NCBI GenBank assembly: GCA_028287395.1
Contig: JAQBPR010000248.1
Location: 1-39,918, forward strand
Origin: Bacilli bacterium
Lineage (GTDB): Bacteria; Bacillota; Bacilli; Paenibacillales; NBRC-103111
DNA: 39,918 bases
Direction of reading: 5' to 3'
Positions 31,847 to 39,918 of the stretch are shown piece after piece (the first letter of the stretch is position 1; the number at the start of each line of letters is the position of its first letter). The notes beneath the pieces are model-generated. The model ran no database searches. It was not told the origin of the DNA and saw nothing but the letters and a program-made list of their open reading frames with translations. Both the position numbers and the translations under genes were made by a program.

Positions 31847-32108
31847 ATAGCTTAAAGGTAAATACTTGCTTTACGAAATCGGTTTCGAGTGATATCGTTT
31901 AAGTAGCATAATTGAAAATTATTAATTCATGTGAGGTGAGTTGTTTATTTGGTTCTCAGATAAAACATATGCTGATAAAAGGAGATGAATCATACAATAT
32001 TAAAACATGAATTGAGTTGAAAAGAGATTATATGAAATAGCCAAAAAAGAAATCAAGTCTTATATGAGCTTATCGAATTCATGATATAGACTAATAAAGG
32101 AGGAATTT
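31847..32108. other. Intergenic stretch between comEC and the LuxR-type regulator
   Basis: There is no terminator of note after comEC and no supported ORF. A frame beginning TTG near 31938 after GAGGTGAG ends after about 15 codons. AT-rich; promoter elements for the next gene are likely here but I cannot pick them out. Confidence 0.35.
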
Positions 32109-32759
32109 ATGATTAATGTGGTATTGGCAGATGATCATAAAATCATGAGTGCGGGCATCAAGCTTATCCTTGAAGGCGACAAAGAAATTAAAGTCGTTGG
32201 ATATGCGGCAAACATAGATGAAGCATTAAATTTATGTGAGGAATTAAGCCCAGATGTGATATTGATGGATATTTCAATGTCCATTGATGATGGCGCATTA
32301 GGTGCTAAGCTTATTAAAGATAAATTTAGTTCAATCAAAGTCATTATTTTAACGGGCTGTACAGATGCGGAAAATATAATACAAGCAATGAAATGCGGAG
32401 CTAATGGATATATGTTAAAGGATATCAATCCTGAAGAATTGATTATGACGGTAAAAACGGTTGCGTTGGGATTAAATGTTATGCATAAGGATGCTTTTTA
32501 CAGTGTATCCGAGCATGTCCATATGAACGAAAGAGGTCCGGTTTTAAATAAAAGTAATTCGAATGTAAATATAATAACGGAGAGGGAGATAAGTATTATT
32601 CGCCATATCATCGAAGGAAAAGAAAACAGAGAAATAGCGAAAACACTTTATATGTCGGAAGGAACGATTAAAAACATCATTTCAGGTATTTTTAAAAAGT
32701 TAGATCTTAGAGATCGTATTCAATTAGTCGTTTTTGCAATTAAAAATGATCTGGTTTAA
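32109..32759 (+). CDS. NarL/FixJ-type response regulator, orphan
   Basis: 216 aa with AAGGAGGAA before ATG 32109. Receiver domain: DDH at residues 8-10, phosphoacceptor Asp in VILMDISMS (about 54), Thr in ILTGCT, Lys in GYMLKDI. A C-terminal LuxR-type helix-turn-helix (about 155-210) reads ITEREISIIRHIIEGKENRE, then IAKTLYMSEGTIKNIISGIF. The DNA-binding surface is normal. No sensor kinase gene is adjacent, so the partner is elsewhere. A terminator follows at 32801-32831. Confidence 0.9.
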   Translation: MINVVLADDHKIMSAGIKLILEGDKEIKVVGYAANIDEALNLCEELSPDVILMDISMSIDDGALGAKLIKDKFSSIKVIILTGCTDAENIIQAMKCGANGYMLKDINPEELIMTVKTVALGLNVMHKDAFYSVSEHVHMNERGPVLNKSNSNVNIITEREISIIRHIIEGKENREIAKTLYMSEGTIKNIISGIFKKLDLRDRIQLVVFAIKNDLV

Positions 32760-32800
32760 CTAATAATCCAATAAAGCATATAATAAAATAGTAGAAAAGC

Positions 32801-32831
32801 CCGATGAGGACAGATCTCATCGGTTTTTTTT
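32801..32831 (+). terminator. Terminator after the LuxR-type regulator
   Basis: CCGATGAG-GACAGAT-CTCATCGG followed by eight T residues. Confidence 0.9.
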
Positions 32832-32917
32832 ATGTTTGTAAGCTCAGACTCTATAATTCCTTTATATTTTTTGATATTATTTATTAGTTGATTAAGATGA
32901 ACAGCATTTTGAAAGTG

Positions 32918-32944
32918 TGCAACATTTACGGGAAACTATCCGTC
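32918..32944 (+). promoter_or_regulatory. ECF-type autoregulatory promoter of the sigma gene
   Basis: TGCAAC, 17 nt, CGTC: the AAC and CGTC cores expected for an ECF sigma promoter, placed about 28 nt before the GTG start. It implies the sigma factor drives its own operon. Confidence 0.55.
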
Positions 32945-32971
32945 TATATAGTTGCAAGAGGGGGGAAGGCA

Positions 32972-33520
32972 GTGGTAGCGCCCGAATTAGTCAAAGCAGC
33001 TCAAGCAGGCGAGCGCGATGCTTTAATAACTCTTTTGCGAGAAATTGAATCTCATGTTTATCGTACAGCTTTCTATATATTGGGTAATGAGCAAGACGCG
33101 ATGGACGCCTCGCAGGAAGCACTTATACGTATTTATACTAAAATTGGTTCTTATGAAGAAAAAGCGCAATTTAAAACATGGGTACAGCGAATAGTTACTA
33201 ACTTATGTATCGATAAATTTCGTAAAACAAAGCCGACGATTTCCTCCGATGAGCATGAAATGAGCTTTACTGCGGAAATAAATGTGGAAGATGAGGTTAT
33301 TTCTACATATATTGCCCAAGATATTAACGAGGCGATTGAAAAATTGCCGGAGCACCATCGTACAGTCGTTGTCTTACGATATATTGAAGATTTTTCCTAT
33401 AACGAAATAGCGGAATCATTGGATTTGCCGATAAATACGGTGAAATCTTACTTATTTCGTGCGCGCAAACAGTTGCAGATTTTACTTCAGGATTATCAGA
33501 AGGGTGGTGTACAGGGATGA
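32972..33520 (+). CDS. ECF RNA polymerase sigma factor (SigW-like)
   Basis: 182 aa from GTG 32972, chosen because GGGGGGAAGG lies 3-12 nt upstream; the longer frame from 32888 starts before the promoter. Region 2 (about 25-90) includes the -10-recognition phrase DAMDASQEALIRIYTKIGSY, then FKTWVQRIVTNLCIDKFRK. Region 4 (about 125-175) has LPEHHRTVVVLRYIEDFSYN, then EIAESLDLPINTVKSYLFRA. This is an extracytoplasmic-function factor related to SigW of Bacillales. The gene overlaps the anti-sigma gene by 4 bp. Confidence 0.93.
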   Translation: MVAPELVKAAQAGERDALITLLREIESHVYRTAFYILGNEQDAMDASQEALIRIYTKIGSYEEKAQFKTWVQRIVTNLCIDKFRKTKPTISSDEHEMSFTAEINVEDEVISTYIAQDINEAIEKLPEHHRTVVVLRYIEDFSYNEIAESLDLPINTVKSYLFRARKQLQILLQDYQKGGVQG

Positions 33521-34545
33521 ATTGCGAACAGATCACAGAATTGATGCAGCGCTATATGGATGGAGATTTGGCAGAAATGGAGCAAGAGTTGTTATTTGCT
33601 CATATTAAGCATTGTCCTGACTGTGCCACTACTTTCAGTGAACTGCAGCTGCTTTCCGCTGAATTAAGTAATCTGCCGAAAATTTCACCACCCTTTAGTA
33701 TTGTAGATTCGATTATGCCAAGGTTGGTCGAATGGGATAATCAGATTATTGCTGCTTACGCAGAACCGGAAATACTGCAGAATCGTCAACATAAACGCTT
33801 ATTTTCATGGCCTATTGCTGGCGGCTTTGTAGCGGCTGCGATCATTTTGAGCTTTTTTATCGTTGATTTAACTCCGACATCCAAGAATGATGCGAGCAAA
33901 ATGTTAAATGTTAACAATGCTGTCACAAGTTCTGCTGCGGATACCACAAAACAAACGGATCCTGAAGCAGTACCTAAAAGTGCCTATACTATACCGGATG
34001 AACAAAAGGATAAAGAAATTCCACAGCTAATGATGAAGAATGATGCCCCAATCGAACAAGCGCCTACAGCAGAAAAAAAATTGGAGAGCGTAGGTAATGA
34101 AAAGAAAAAGGTAGCAGCTTCAGCTTCATCAGTGGCCCCGTCGCCTAGTGCAACATCTTCTACCAGTATGGATGCCAATCATATTCAGGTATATTTCGAC
34201 AAACCTATTTCAGAACCAACTCCACAACCTTCCGATTCGAGAGTTCACCATTCAATGGCAATTGAAAAACAAGATCCCAACGCTATGAAGAAAAGTTTAG
34301 CCGATAACCAGCTGGCAACGGAAGATGGCAATTTAATCGCGTTTATCATTCAACAAACGGTCAATATTAAAAATCAAAATGGCGATATGGTCTATACTTC
34401 CTTACTGCAATGGAAAACCACAGATACGATTCATTTTCTACATTGGTTGGATAATACGCGGCTGTTTTATCAGGTTCAGCTGGAAGACGGGCAGATAAAG
34501 CAATATATGATTGATCTGGTAACGAAGAAAGAACAGCAGCAATAA
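33517..34545 (+). CDS. Zinc-binding anti-sigma factor with long extracytoplasmic part
   Basis: 342 aa. The N-terminal ZAS domain has Cys3 and HIKHCPDC (His-x3-Cys-x2-Cys, about 30-37), the signature of zinc anti-sigma factors. One membrane helix lies at about 98-117 (WPIAGGFVAAAIILSFFIVD). The 225-residue outer part is Ser/Thr/Pro/Lys rich to about residue 230 and then has a small beta-rich domain near the end (LIAFIIQQTVNIKNQNGDMV). It probably holds the ECF factor inactive until a surface signal triggers proteolysis, as RsiW does. It starts at the 4-bp overlap ATGA with the sigma gene. Confidence 0.9.
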   Translation: MNCEQITELMQRYMDGDLAEMEQELLFAHIKHCPDCATTFSELQLLSAELSNLPKISPPFSIVDSIMPRLVEWDNQIIAAYAEPEILQNRQHKRLFSWPIAGGFVAAAIILSFFIVDLTPTSKNDASKMLNVNNAVTSSAADTTKQTDPEAVPKSAYTIPDEQKDKEIPQLMMKNDAPIEQAPTAEKKLESVGNEKKKVAASASSVAPSPSATSSTSMDANHIQVYFDKPISEPTPQPSDSRVHHSMAIEKQDPNAMKKSLADNQLATEDGNLIAFIIQQTVNIKNQNGDMVYTSLLQWKTTDTIHFLHWLDNTRLFYQVQLEDGQIKQYMIDLVTKKEQQQ

Positions 34546-34576
34546 ATTTGTTAAGACGATCATAGAGGTGTGCGGA

Positions 34577-35596
34577 ATGGATTATAAAAATGCGCTTAAT
34601 GGGATAGACCAAGGAAAATCATTGCCTATATACGTATGCTACGGAACAGAAAAATATTTGCAGAATGAGTTTATTCATCGTGTCATTGATAAGCTTATAA
34701 CACCGGAACAAAAGCCTTTTGCTGTTAGTCGTTTTGATTTGGCTGAAACTAGCTTGGATATGGTGCTTGATGATGCACAGACTCTGCCGTTTCTGGTGGA
34801 GAAGAAAGTGGTCATCGCCAAAAATGCGCTGTTTTTTACTGGAGCTAAAGAGAGTACAAAGGTGGAGCATCGTGTAGATCGCTTGTTGGATTATATGAAA
34901 TCCCCGGTAGATTTTGCAGTCATTATTTTTATTGTGGATGCAGAGAAGCTAGACGAACGGAAGAAGCTTGTAAAAGTCTTAAAGGAAAGTAATGGTGCGG
35001 TTCCATTTTTACCGTTATCCGCGGAAGAACTAACACGCTGGGTCATCCGCAGTGCGGAAAAACGAGGTGTTACTTTTGCTGATGGTGCTTTGGAGCAGTT
35101 CATTTTGTATACGGGCGCACAGCTTCAACTGCTTTCTGCAGAATTAGAGAAATTGGCGCTTTATGTTGGCAATAAAGGAATCATTACCATTGAGTTGATT
35201 GGTCAGCTTGTTGTTCGCAGCACGGAGCAAAATGTTTTTATTTTAATGGATGAAATTGTTCGTCTTCGCCTTGATCAAGCGCTAACTATTCTCCATGAAC
35301 TATTGAAACAGCGAGAAGAGCCGATCAAAATTCTACTATTGATGGCGCGGCAATTTCGGATTATTTTACAAGTCAAGGAATTGGAACGCCAAGGATACTC
35401 ACAGCAACAAATTGCCGGACAGATCGGTGTGCATCCTTATGCAGTGAAATTAGCTGTTGAGCAAGGCAGGAACTACACCTTATCAAAGCTCAGCGATATT
35501 ATCTCGCGCTTAGCAGAATTGGATTATCGGATGAAAAGCGGCAAGGTGGATAAAACATTGGGATTGGAATTACTGATTCTGGAAATCCCCAGCTAA
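34577..35596 (+). CDS. holA: DNA polymerase III delta subunit
   Basis: 339 aa from ATG 34577 (AGAGGTG 6 nt upstream; the GTG at 34568 is part of it). The HolA (YqeN) family pattern is visible: LPIYVCYGTEKYLQNEFI at the N-terminus, TLPFLVEKKVVIAKNALFFT, AVIIFIVDAEKLDERKKLVK, and the C-terminal helical clamp-loader part (LLMARQFRIILQVKELERQG). It opens the beta clamp within the clamp loader. It lies between comEC and rpsT as in B. subtilis. Confidence 0.96.
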   Translation: MDYKNALNGIDQGKSLPIYVCYGTEKYLQNEFIHRVIDKLITPEQKPFAVSRFDLAETSLDMVLDDAQTLPFLVEKKVVIAKNALFFTGAKESTKVEHRVDRLLDYMKSPVDFAVIIFIVDAEKLDERKKLVKVLKESNGAVPFLPLSAEELTRWVIRSAEKRGVTFADGALEQFILYTGAQLQLLSAELEKLALYVGNKGIITIELIGQLVVRSTEQNVFILMDEIVRLRLDQALTILHELLKQREEPIKILLLMARQFRIILQVKELERQGYSQQQIAGQIGVHPYAVKLAVEQGRNYTLSKLSDIISRLAELDYRMKSGKVDKTLGLELLILEIPS

Positions 35597-35611
35597 TCAT
35601 CGGAACACTAA

Positions 35612-35650
35612 AAAAGCCCGTTAGCTTAGTGATAAGCTGAACGGGCTTTA
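35612..35650. terminator. Bidirectional terminator between holA and rpsT
   Basis: AAAGCCCGTTAGCTTA and TAAGCTGAACGGGCTTT pair around GTGA, with T-runs on each strand side. It ends both convergent genes. Confidence 0.9.
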
Positions 35651-35665
35651 TGCATTAGTTGAAAA

Positions 35666-35938
35666 TTAAGCTTTCGCTGCAAGCAGGTTTAGCCTTTTCG
35701 CTAAACGGGATTTTTTACGGTTGGCCGTGTTTTTATGAATTAAACCCTTTGTCGCTGCCTTGTCAATTTTCTTTGTGGCAAAAACTAAGGCTGTTTTAGC
35801 GGAATCCACGTTACTGCCCTCAGCTGCATTTTCAAAAGCTTTTACCGCTGTGCGAAGCGCTGATTTTTGCGAAGCATTGCGAAGACGGCGTTTTTCATTT
35901 ACGTTAACTCTTTTAATCGCAGATTTAATATTTGGCAT
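35666..35938 (-). CDS. rpsT: Ribosomal protein S20
   Basis: 90 aa, [20 protein letters not shown] at the start and [20 protein letters not shown] at the end, highly basic. The correct start is ATG 35938 with AAAGAGGTGA 6 nt upstream; the frame extends further but S20 begins here. S20 binds 16S rRNA in the 30S subunit. It is transcribed against holA and gpr, the same arrangement as in B. subtilis. Confidence 0.98.
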   Translation of the reverse strand: MPNIKSAIKRVNVNEKRRLRNASQKSALRTAVKAFENAAEGSNVDSAKTALVFATKKIDKAATKGLIHKNTANRKKSRLAKRLNLLAAKA

Positions 35939-36152
35939 TACGTTCACCTCTTTTCGTAAGAAAACTTGCATCGTAAGCATCGGCTGAGCTTGCTTCTGCA
36001 AGCCAACTTCGTCAAGCACATGCTGTTTTTTGACAACTTCAAATAGTTTATCATGCTCGATATGAAAATGCAATACATTTCACGCCGAAGGCAGAGGTTC
36101 AAATTAAATGTGTGTGTCTAGGATAAAATGTCCAAGCCGAGAGGGGAATGTT

Positions 36153-36183
36153 TGCATAAACTTGTGGTTTTTTCCGCACAATA
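36153..36183 (+). promoter_or_regulatory. Sigma-G-like promoter of gpr
   Basis: TGCATAA, 17-nt spacer, CACAATA, against the forespore consensus TGAATA and CATACTA. Sited 36 nt before the gpr start, consistent with forespore expression of the protease. Confidence 0.6.
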
Positions 36184-36219
36184 GATCTAAGAAAAGCGAA
36201 TGAGAAAGGAGATTGCGGT

Positions 36220-37215
36220 ATGGAAACGGAACGGATGTCCGTTCGCACAGATTTGGCGGTCGAAGCCAACGAATGGGCTGCGAAAGAGCTCGGCGATACA
36301 ATACCGGGTATACATACGGAAACTACAGAGGAAGAGGGCATAAAAATTACGAAAATCGATGTGCAGACTTTGGAAGGAGCACGATCGATCGGCAAGCTTC
36401 CTGGTCATTATCTGACCATAGAGGCATTAGGTTTGCGCAATAAAGACACAGACTTACAAGATCGTGTTGCGACTTGTTTTGCTAAGGAGTTCGTTGGATT
36501 TTTGCAGAATTTAGATATTTCATCCGACCAAAAGGTACTCATTATTGGACTTGGTAATTTGAATGTTACACCTGATGCCTTAGGACCATTGGTTGTGGAC
36601 AATGTTTTGGTAACACGACATTACTTTGAATTGATGCCAGATCAAGTCAGTGCGGGATATCGGCAAGTAAGCGCGATTGCGCCAGGCGTGTTGGGAACGA
36701 CGGGCATTGAAAGCAGTGAAATCGTTCAGGGCATCGTAGAAAAATCGAGACCAGATCTGGTCATTGCGATTGATGCGCTTGCTTCAAAATCTTTGGAGCG
36801 TGTCAATACAACCATTCAAATTGCTGATACAGGTATTCATCCTGGCTCGGGAATTGGGAATAAACGCAAAGGTTTGACCAAAGAAATCCTCGGCATTCCC
36901 GTCATTGCGATTGGCGTACCTACTGTAGTATATGCTTCTACCATTGTGAACAGCAGCATTGATCTGATGATCAAGCATTTTCATCAACAAACGAATAATG
37001 CGAACCAAATTCTCGGCTTGCTTGACGAATTGCAGGAGGAGGAGCGGCTGCAGCTTGTTAAAGAAGTTTTGAATCCGATGGGGCATGATTTATTAGTCAC
37101 TCCAAAGGAAATTGATCAATTTATCGAGGATATCGCCAATATTATTGCCAGTGGTTTGAATGCGGCGCTCCATGAAGCGGTCGATTCTGATAATGTAGCG
37201 GCTTATACGCATTGA
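36220..37215 (+). CDS. gpr: Germination protease (SASP-cleaving)
   Basis: 331 aa with AAAGGAG before ATG 36220. The family signature is the N-terminal propeptide METERMSVRTDLAVEANEWA; cleavage near TDLAVEA gives the mature form. The core includes VLIIGLGNLNVTPDALGPLV (about 106-125), APGVLGTTGIESSEIVQGIV and LVIAIDALASKSLERVNTTI. It degrades small acid-soluble spore proteins during germination. Synthesised as a zymogen in the forespore, in line with the sigma-G-like promoter. Confidence 0.97.
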   Translation: METERMSVRTDLAVEANEWAAKELGDTIPGIHTETTEEEGIKITKIDVQTLEGARSIGKLPGHYLTIEALGLRNKDTDLQDRVATCFAKEFVGFLQNLDISSDQKVLIIGLGNLNVTPDALGPLVVDNVLVTRHYFELMPDQVSAGYRQVSAIAPGVLGTTGIESSEIVQGIVEKSRPDLVIAIDALASKSLERVNTTIQIADTGIHPGSGIGNKRKGLTKEILGIPVIAIGVPTVVYASTIVNSSIDLMIKHFHQQTNNANQILGLLDELQEEERLQLVKEVLNPMGHDLLVTPKEIDQFIEDIANIIASGLNAALHEAVDSDNVAAYTH

Positions 37216-37280
37216 ATATTTACAAAAAGATTGGTAAATTAAGCTAAGAGTGTTTCATTCTTTTCATGGGGAGCTTTTCA

Positions 37281-38018
37281 ATGAAGGAACAAACCATACT
37301 ATTCGATTTAGATGATACGTTAGTCCACTGTAATAAATATTTCGACTTGGTCATTGAACAGTTTTTGGATCAAATGCAGACGTGGTTTGGCTCCTACAGA
37401 CTTCATATTAGTCATATTAAACAAAAGCAAATAGATATTGATATGATGAATGTGAGTATACATGGTTTTTCCGCCGCTCATTTCCCGCAGAGTTTTGTAG
37501 AGACCTATATGTATTTTTCTACACAATATGGTAGAATGCCAAGCAGAAAAGAGACGCAATGGCTCGAAGCTTTGGGTCTATCGGTTTTTGAACAAGAGGT
37601 GGAACCCTATCCCGATATGATAGAGACCTTAACTGAACTCCAGGGATTAGGTCATCATTTGGTGCTGTATACAGGCGGGGTCGACGAGGTGCAGTGGAAG
37701 AAGATTAAAGCCATGCAATTGCAAACGTTTTTCGATGAACGGATTTTTATTCGGCAGCACAAGAATGTAACGGCACTTGAAGCGATCATCAAGAGCGAAA
37801 GCTTTGAACGGGAACGAACCTGGATGATTGGTAATTCGTTGCGCACGGATGTGGCGCCTGCATTGGAATTAGGGATTCATAGCATTTATGTTCCAGCTAT
37901 CACCGAATGGGAATATAATATGATCGAGATTCTGATCAAACCACAGGGAGCCTTTCTCAAGCTGGGTTCGTTGAAAGAAGTACCTCAAGCGATACACAAT
38001 TATATTCATCAAATATAA
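37281..38018 (+). CDS. HAD-superfamily hydrolase
   Basis: 245 aa from ATG 37281 (TGGGGAG 7 nt upstream; ATG 37266 overlaps that site). HAD motif I is ILFDLDDTLVHCN (about 6-18), motif II LVLYTGG (about 130-136), motif III Lys in KKIKAM, motif IV MIGNSLRTDVAPALELGIHS (about 184-203). This is a phosphatase of unknown substrate, probably a small metabolite. It is placed between gpr and spoIIP, where B. subtilis has no gene, so it is a lineage insertion. A terminator follows. Confidence 0.88.
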   Translation: MKEQTILFDLDDTLVHCNKYFDLVIEQFLDQMQTWFGSYRLHISHIKQKQIDIDMMNVSIHGFSAAHFPQSFVETYMYFSTQYGRMPSRKETQWLEALGLSVFEQEVEPYPDMIETLTELQGLGHHLVLYTGGVDEVQWKKIKAMQLQTFFDERIFIRQHKNVTALEAIIKSESFERERTWMIGNSLRTDVAPALELGIHSIYVPAITEWEYNMIEILIKPQGAFLKLGSLKEVPQAIHNYIHQI

Positions 38019-38021
38019 GCT

Positions 38022-38050
38022 GCGATGATCTTTGGATCATCGGGCTTTTT
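38022..38050 (+). terminator. Terminator after the HAD gene
   Basis: GCGATGATC-TTT-GGATCATCG followed after GGC by TTTTT. Confidence 0.75.
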
Positions 38051-38123
38051 CTTTTTGTAGTTCTATCTAATCCTCTTGTTTCATAGATTTCTTAGTAGAG
38101 ATAGAGTATAGGAGGAACACAGG

Positions 38124-39359
38124 ATGAAGGGAACCGCAGTTACTTTGGATATAAGTAAAATACGGAAGTTTTTACAGCAGGTTGGCGTGCTAAGTCAAAC
38201 TTTTGCAATGCTAGTCACCTGCACCATGCTTTTTTTTATTATCTTGAATTTAGCTACTTATGCGCATGCAAAAATGAACCATTCTCCCACTTCTTCCATA
38301 AGAGGCCTGGCGGCTTCCGTTTCTAATAGTTTTTTCCAGGATATGATCGCTTTCGAAATCCCTCACTTTACTAGAGAAGCTGAAACCTCGATTTTTTCTC
38401 AGCAAAATATGGTCGGTTTTTTATTCCGGATCATGACCGATATCAATCCACTTGATCCGAAAACATTACTGGCCAGTGAAATTCCCGGCTTGGACAATGA
38501 CAATGCCGTTTTGTTACATAAAGGAAAAACGACAAGTTTAGCAAATACTCCTGAGGATTATATGCCTGCCAAATCGACCAATACGCCTAAAAACAGTACA
38601 AGCCAAACTATATTGATCACCCCTGCACCTGCACCTGCCATTACATCCTCTCCAAAACCGGCAGCCGAGACAACCCTAGCCAAACCATCAACCAATGGGA
38701 AAAAGGTCGTTTTAATTTATCACTCCCATAATCGCGAATCCTGGATTCCTGAGTTAGGCATCAAAGATCCCGATAAAGCTTATGACGATAAGACGAATAT
38801 TACTTTGGTAGGTAAAAAGCTGGCCAAGGATTTGAATGACCTTGGAGTCGGGGCGGTAGATTATAGTCCGGATTATACTTCTACTGAAAAAGGCTTTAAA
38901 TTTATTTATTCCTACAAATATTCTGCAAAAACTGTGAAAGAAGCGTTTGCTGCCAATCCAGATCTTCAATTTGAATTTGATATTCACCGTGATTCCCAAG
39001 CCCGCGCGAAAACAACAACGACAATCAACGGAAAGGATTACGCGCAGCTATTGTTTATTATTGGGCAAAAGAATCCGAATTGGGAGGTAAACGAGCAGTT
39101 TGCGACTCAAATTCACGAACGAATGGAAGCGAAGATGTCAGGAATTTCGCGCGGGATTTGGGGGAAATCTGCTCATGACGGAAACGCGGAATACAATCAG
39201 TCCCTTTCACCGCACAGCATCTTAATTGAAGTTGGCGGACCTTATAACACAATAGAAGAATGCAATCGAACCATAGATTTATTGGCTGGTATCATCGCTG
39301 ACTTATATTGGGATGCGGAAAAGGTAAATGCTCCGGGAACAACCGTAGCGAAAAAATGA
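38124..39359 (+). CDS. spoIIP: Stage II sporulation protein P
   Basis: 411 aa with AGGAGGA before ATG 38124. One N-terminal membrane anchor (about residues 25-50, QTFAMLVTCTMLFFIILNLA), a Thr/Pro/Ala-rich linker (about 145-190), then the amidase-endopeptidase domain. Its blocks are VVLIYHSHNRESWIPEL (His-x-His near residue 200), FEFDIHRDSQAR (Asp-x-His) and SILIEVGGPYNTIEECN (Glu). It is a peptidoglycan hydrolase of the SpoIID-SpoIIM-SpoIIP machine that drives engulfment. The order gpr-spoIIP-yqxA-lepA is conserved. Confidence 0.96.
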   Translation: MKGTAVTLDISKIRKFLQQVGVLSQTFAMLVTCTMLFFIILNLATYAHAKMNHSPTSSIRGLAASVSNSFFQDMIAFEIPHFTREAETSIFSQQNMVGFLFRIMTDINPLDPKTLLASEIPGLDNDNAVLLHKGKTTSLANTPEDYMPAKSTNTPKNSTSQTILITPAPAPAITSSPKPAAETTLAKPSTNGKKVVLIYHSHNRESWIPELGIKDPDKAYDDKTNITLVGKKLAKDLNDLGVGAVDYSPDYTSTEKGFKFIYSYKYSAKTVKEAFAANPDLQFEFDIHRDSQARAKTTTTINGKDYAQLLFIIGQKNPNWEVNEQFATQIHERMEAKMSGISRGIWGKSAHDGNAEYNQSLSPHSILIEVGGPYNTIEECNRTIDLLAGIIADLYWDAEKVNAPGTTVAKK

Positions 39360-39371
39360 GGAGTGATTCCA

Positions 39372-39779
39372 TTGAAAAATATTACGCTCAAAATGCTGAT
39401 CATTAGTTTTATGATTGGGTTCGGTATTTTCTTCGGGTTTGATATCGCGACAAGGGGGAATGCACACAATGAAGTTTCCGCAGTAAACGTTTCGACAAAT
39501 ACAGCACAAAATGAATCGCCGGTGAATCTAGTAAGTGAGCCCAGCGCAACCATAAAACCGATGACGGCCGCAACAGCACGCCAGCAAGCGATAATCGCCC
39601 AAGCTGCGATGATTGCCAAGGAGCAGGCAAAATTAAAGCAGCAACAGGCTGAGCCTGATCTTGTGTTGAGGGATTCATTTCTTAACCGTCTAAGCAATAA
39701 AATAGGGGATGTGCTGCGACGTCTGGGATCTGGTATTCTTCACGCCATTGTGGGTCTTTTTAAATTGATTTTAGGATAG
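39372..39779 (+). CDS. yqxA: YqxA-family (DUF3679-type) membrane protein
   Basis: 135 aa from TTG 39372, with AGGAG 8 nt upstream; the GTG at 39363 has a poor site. One N-terminal helix (about 8-27, MLIISFMIGFGIFFGFDIAT), an Ala/Gln-rich middle (about 60-100) and a C-terminal amphipathic segment (LSNKIGDVLRRLGSGILHAI) that may lie on the membrane. Identified by size, topology and position between spoIIP and lepA, where yqxA is found in B. subtilis; sequence similarity is only moderate by eye. Function unknown. Confidence 0.75.
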   Translation: MKNITLKMLIISFMIGFGIFFGFDIATRGNAHNEVSAVNVSTNTAQNESPVNLVSEPSATIKPMTAATARQQAIIAQAAMIAKEQAKLKQQQAEPDLVLRDSFLNRLSNKIGDVLRRLGSGILHAIVGLFKLILG

Positions 39780-39800
39780 TCTGCAGGTTCTGCTTCTCCA

Positions 39801-39829
39801 TTGCCGCCCACCCCCACAAATGTTATAAT
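39801..39829 (+). promoter_or_regulatory. Promoter of lepA
   Basis: TTGCCG, 17-nt spacer, TATAAT, about 41 nt before the lepA start. Good sigma-A match. Confidence 0.75.
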
Positions 39830-39869
39830 GAAATTTATTGTTAACGCGTCTATTTTCAGGGGGTTGGGC

Positions 39870-39918
39870 ATGACAGACATTAAGGCCAGACAACAGAGAA
39901 TTCGTAATTTTTCGATTA
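39870..39918 (+). CDS. lepA: Elongation factor 4 (LepA), first 16 codons
   Basis: MTDIKARQQRIRNFSI followed by the window edge. The phrase RQQRIRNFSI is the LepA N-terminus just before its GTPase G1 loop. The GTPase back-translocates ribosomes. AGGGGG precedes the ATG. Partial; the rest lies outside. Confidence 0.9.
   Translation, partial: MTDIKARQQRIRNFSI

Noticed and set aside
32888-32971. Longer ECF sigma frame
   Set aside because: The ECF-type promoter lies inside it, so the start must be downstream, at GTG 32972.
35939-36073. N-terminal extension of S20
   Set aside because: Ribosomal protein S20 starts at [10 protein letters not shown], and AAAGAGGTGA precedes that ATG; the extra 45 codons are not part of the family.
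36213-36443. Alternative plus-strand frame inside gpr, and the minus-strand frames over gpr
   Set aside because: Shadow frames of the gpr coding sequence, which matches its family end to end.

Overview
The window looks like chromosome from a spore-forming member of the Bacillales, most likely Paenibacillus or a close relative. It carries spoVAC-AD-AE, gpr, spoIIP, a sigK fragment and DUF1657 proteins. It also carries the gene block yqeG-yqeH-aroE-yhbY-nadD-yqeK-rsfS-(cvfB)-yqeM ... comER-comEA-comEB-comEC ... holA-rpsT-gpr-spoIIP-yqxA-lepA, which follows the Bacillus subtilis order. RCC1-repeat plus copper-amine-oxidase 'stalk' proteins, as at 3136-4611, are also typical of Paenibacillus. No tRNA, rRNA or CRISPR array was seen.

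Region 1 (1-7270) is AT-rich and accessory. It holds a partial membrane protein running off the left edge, a leftward operon of four small proteins (46-aa membrane peptide, zinc-ribbon protein, two-TM protein, BamE-like lipid-facing protein), a secreted RCC1/stalk protein, a HEPN-like gene and several orphan or decayed ORFs. Two copies of a 105-bp sequence (about 85% identical) form divergent promoter regions at 515-619 and 2991-3095. A 23-nt leader motif (conserved octamer plus a hairpin whose pairs co-vary) precedes three genes of the leftward operon, always 17-19 nt before the start codon. The region ends with the 3' half of sigK (6985-7266). It begins exactly at an AATGA sequence, as would be expected at the edge of a sigK-intervening (skin-like) element.

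Region 2 (7270-11823) has a CheY-like regulator, a 25-aa membrane microprotein and a spore cluster DUF1657 / DUF421-DUF1657 / SpoVAC / SpoVAD / SpoVAE. The composition resembles the spoVA2mob-type cluster linked to spore heat resistance and dipicolinate uptake.

Region 3 (11943-16510) is a MoxR ATPase - DUF58 - transmembrane transglutaminase operon closed by a terminator.

Region 4 (16509-22611) is the tightly packed yqeG-to-yqeM housekeeping operon (ribosome assembly, shikimate, NAD). It has cvfB inserted before yqeM, and a convergent asparaginase gene follows.

Region 5 (23768-31846) has leuS under a leucine T-box with a clear promoter, then comER (convergent, overlapping the leuS end by 20 bp), comEA, comEB and comEC. 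comEA is flanked on both sides by short MITE-like elements with related inverted repeats. The downstream one sits in the comEA stop codon and regenerates it.

Region 6 (31847-39918) holds an orphan NarL-type regulator, an autoregulated ECF sigma/anti-sigma pair, holA, rpsT (opposite strand), gpr with a sigma-G-like promoter, a HAD hydrolase, spoIIP, yqxA and the first 16 codons of lepA.
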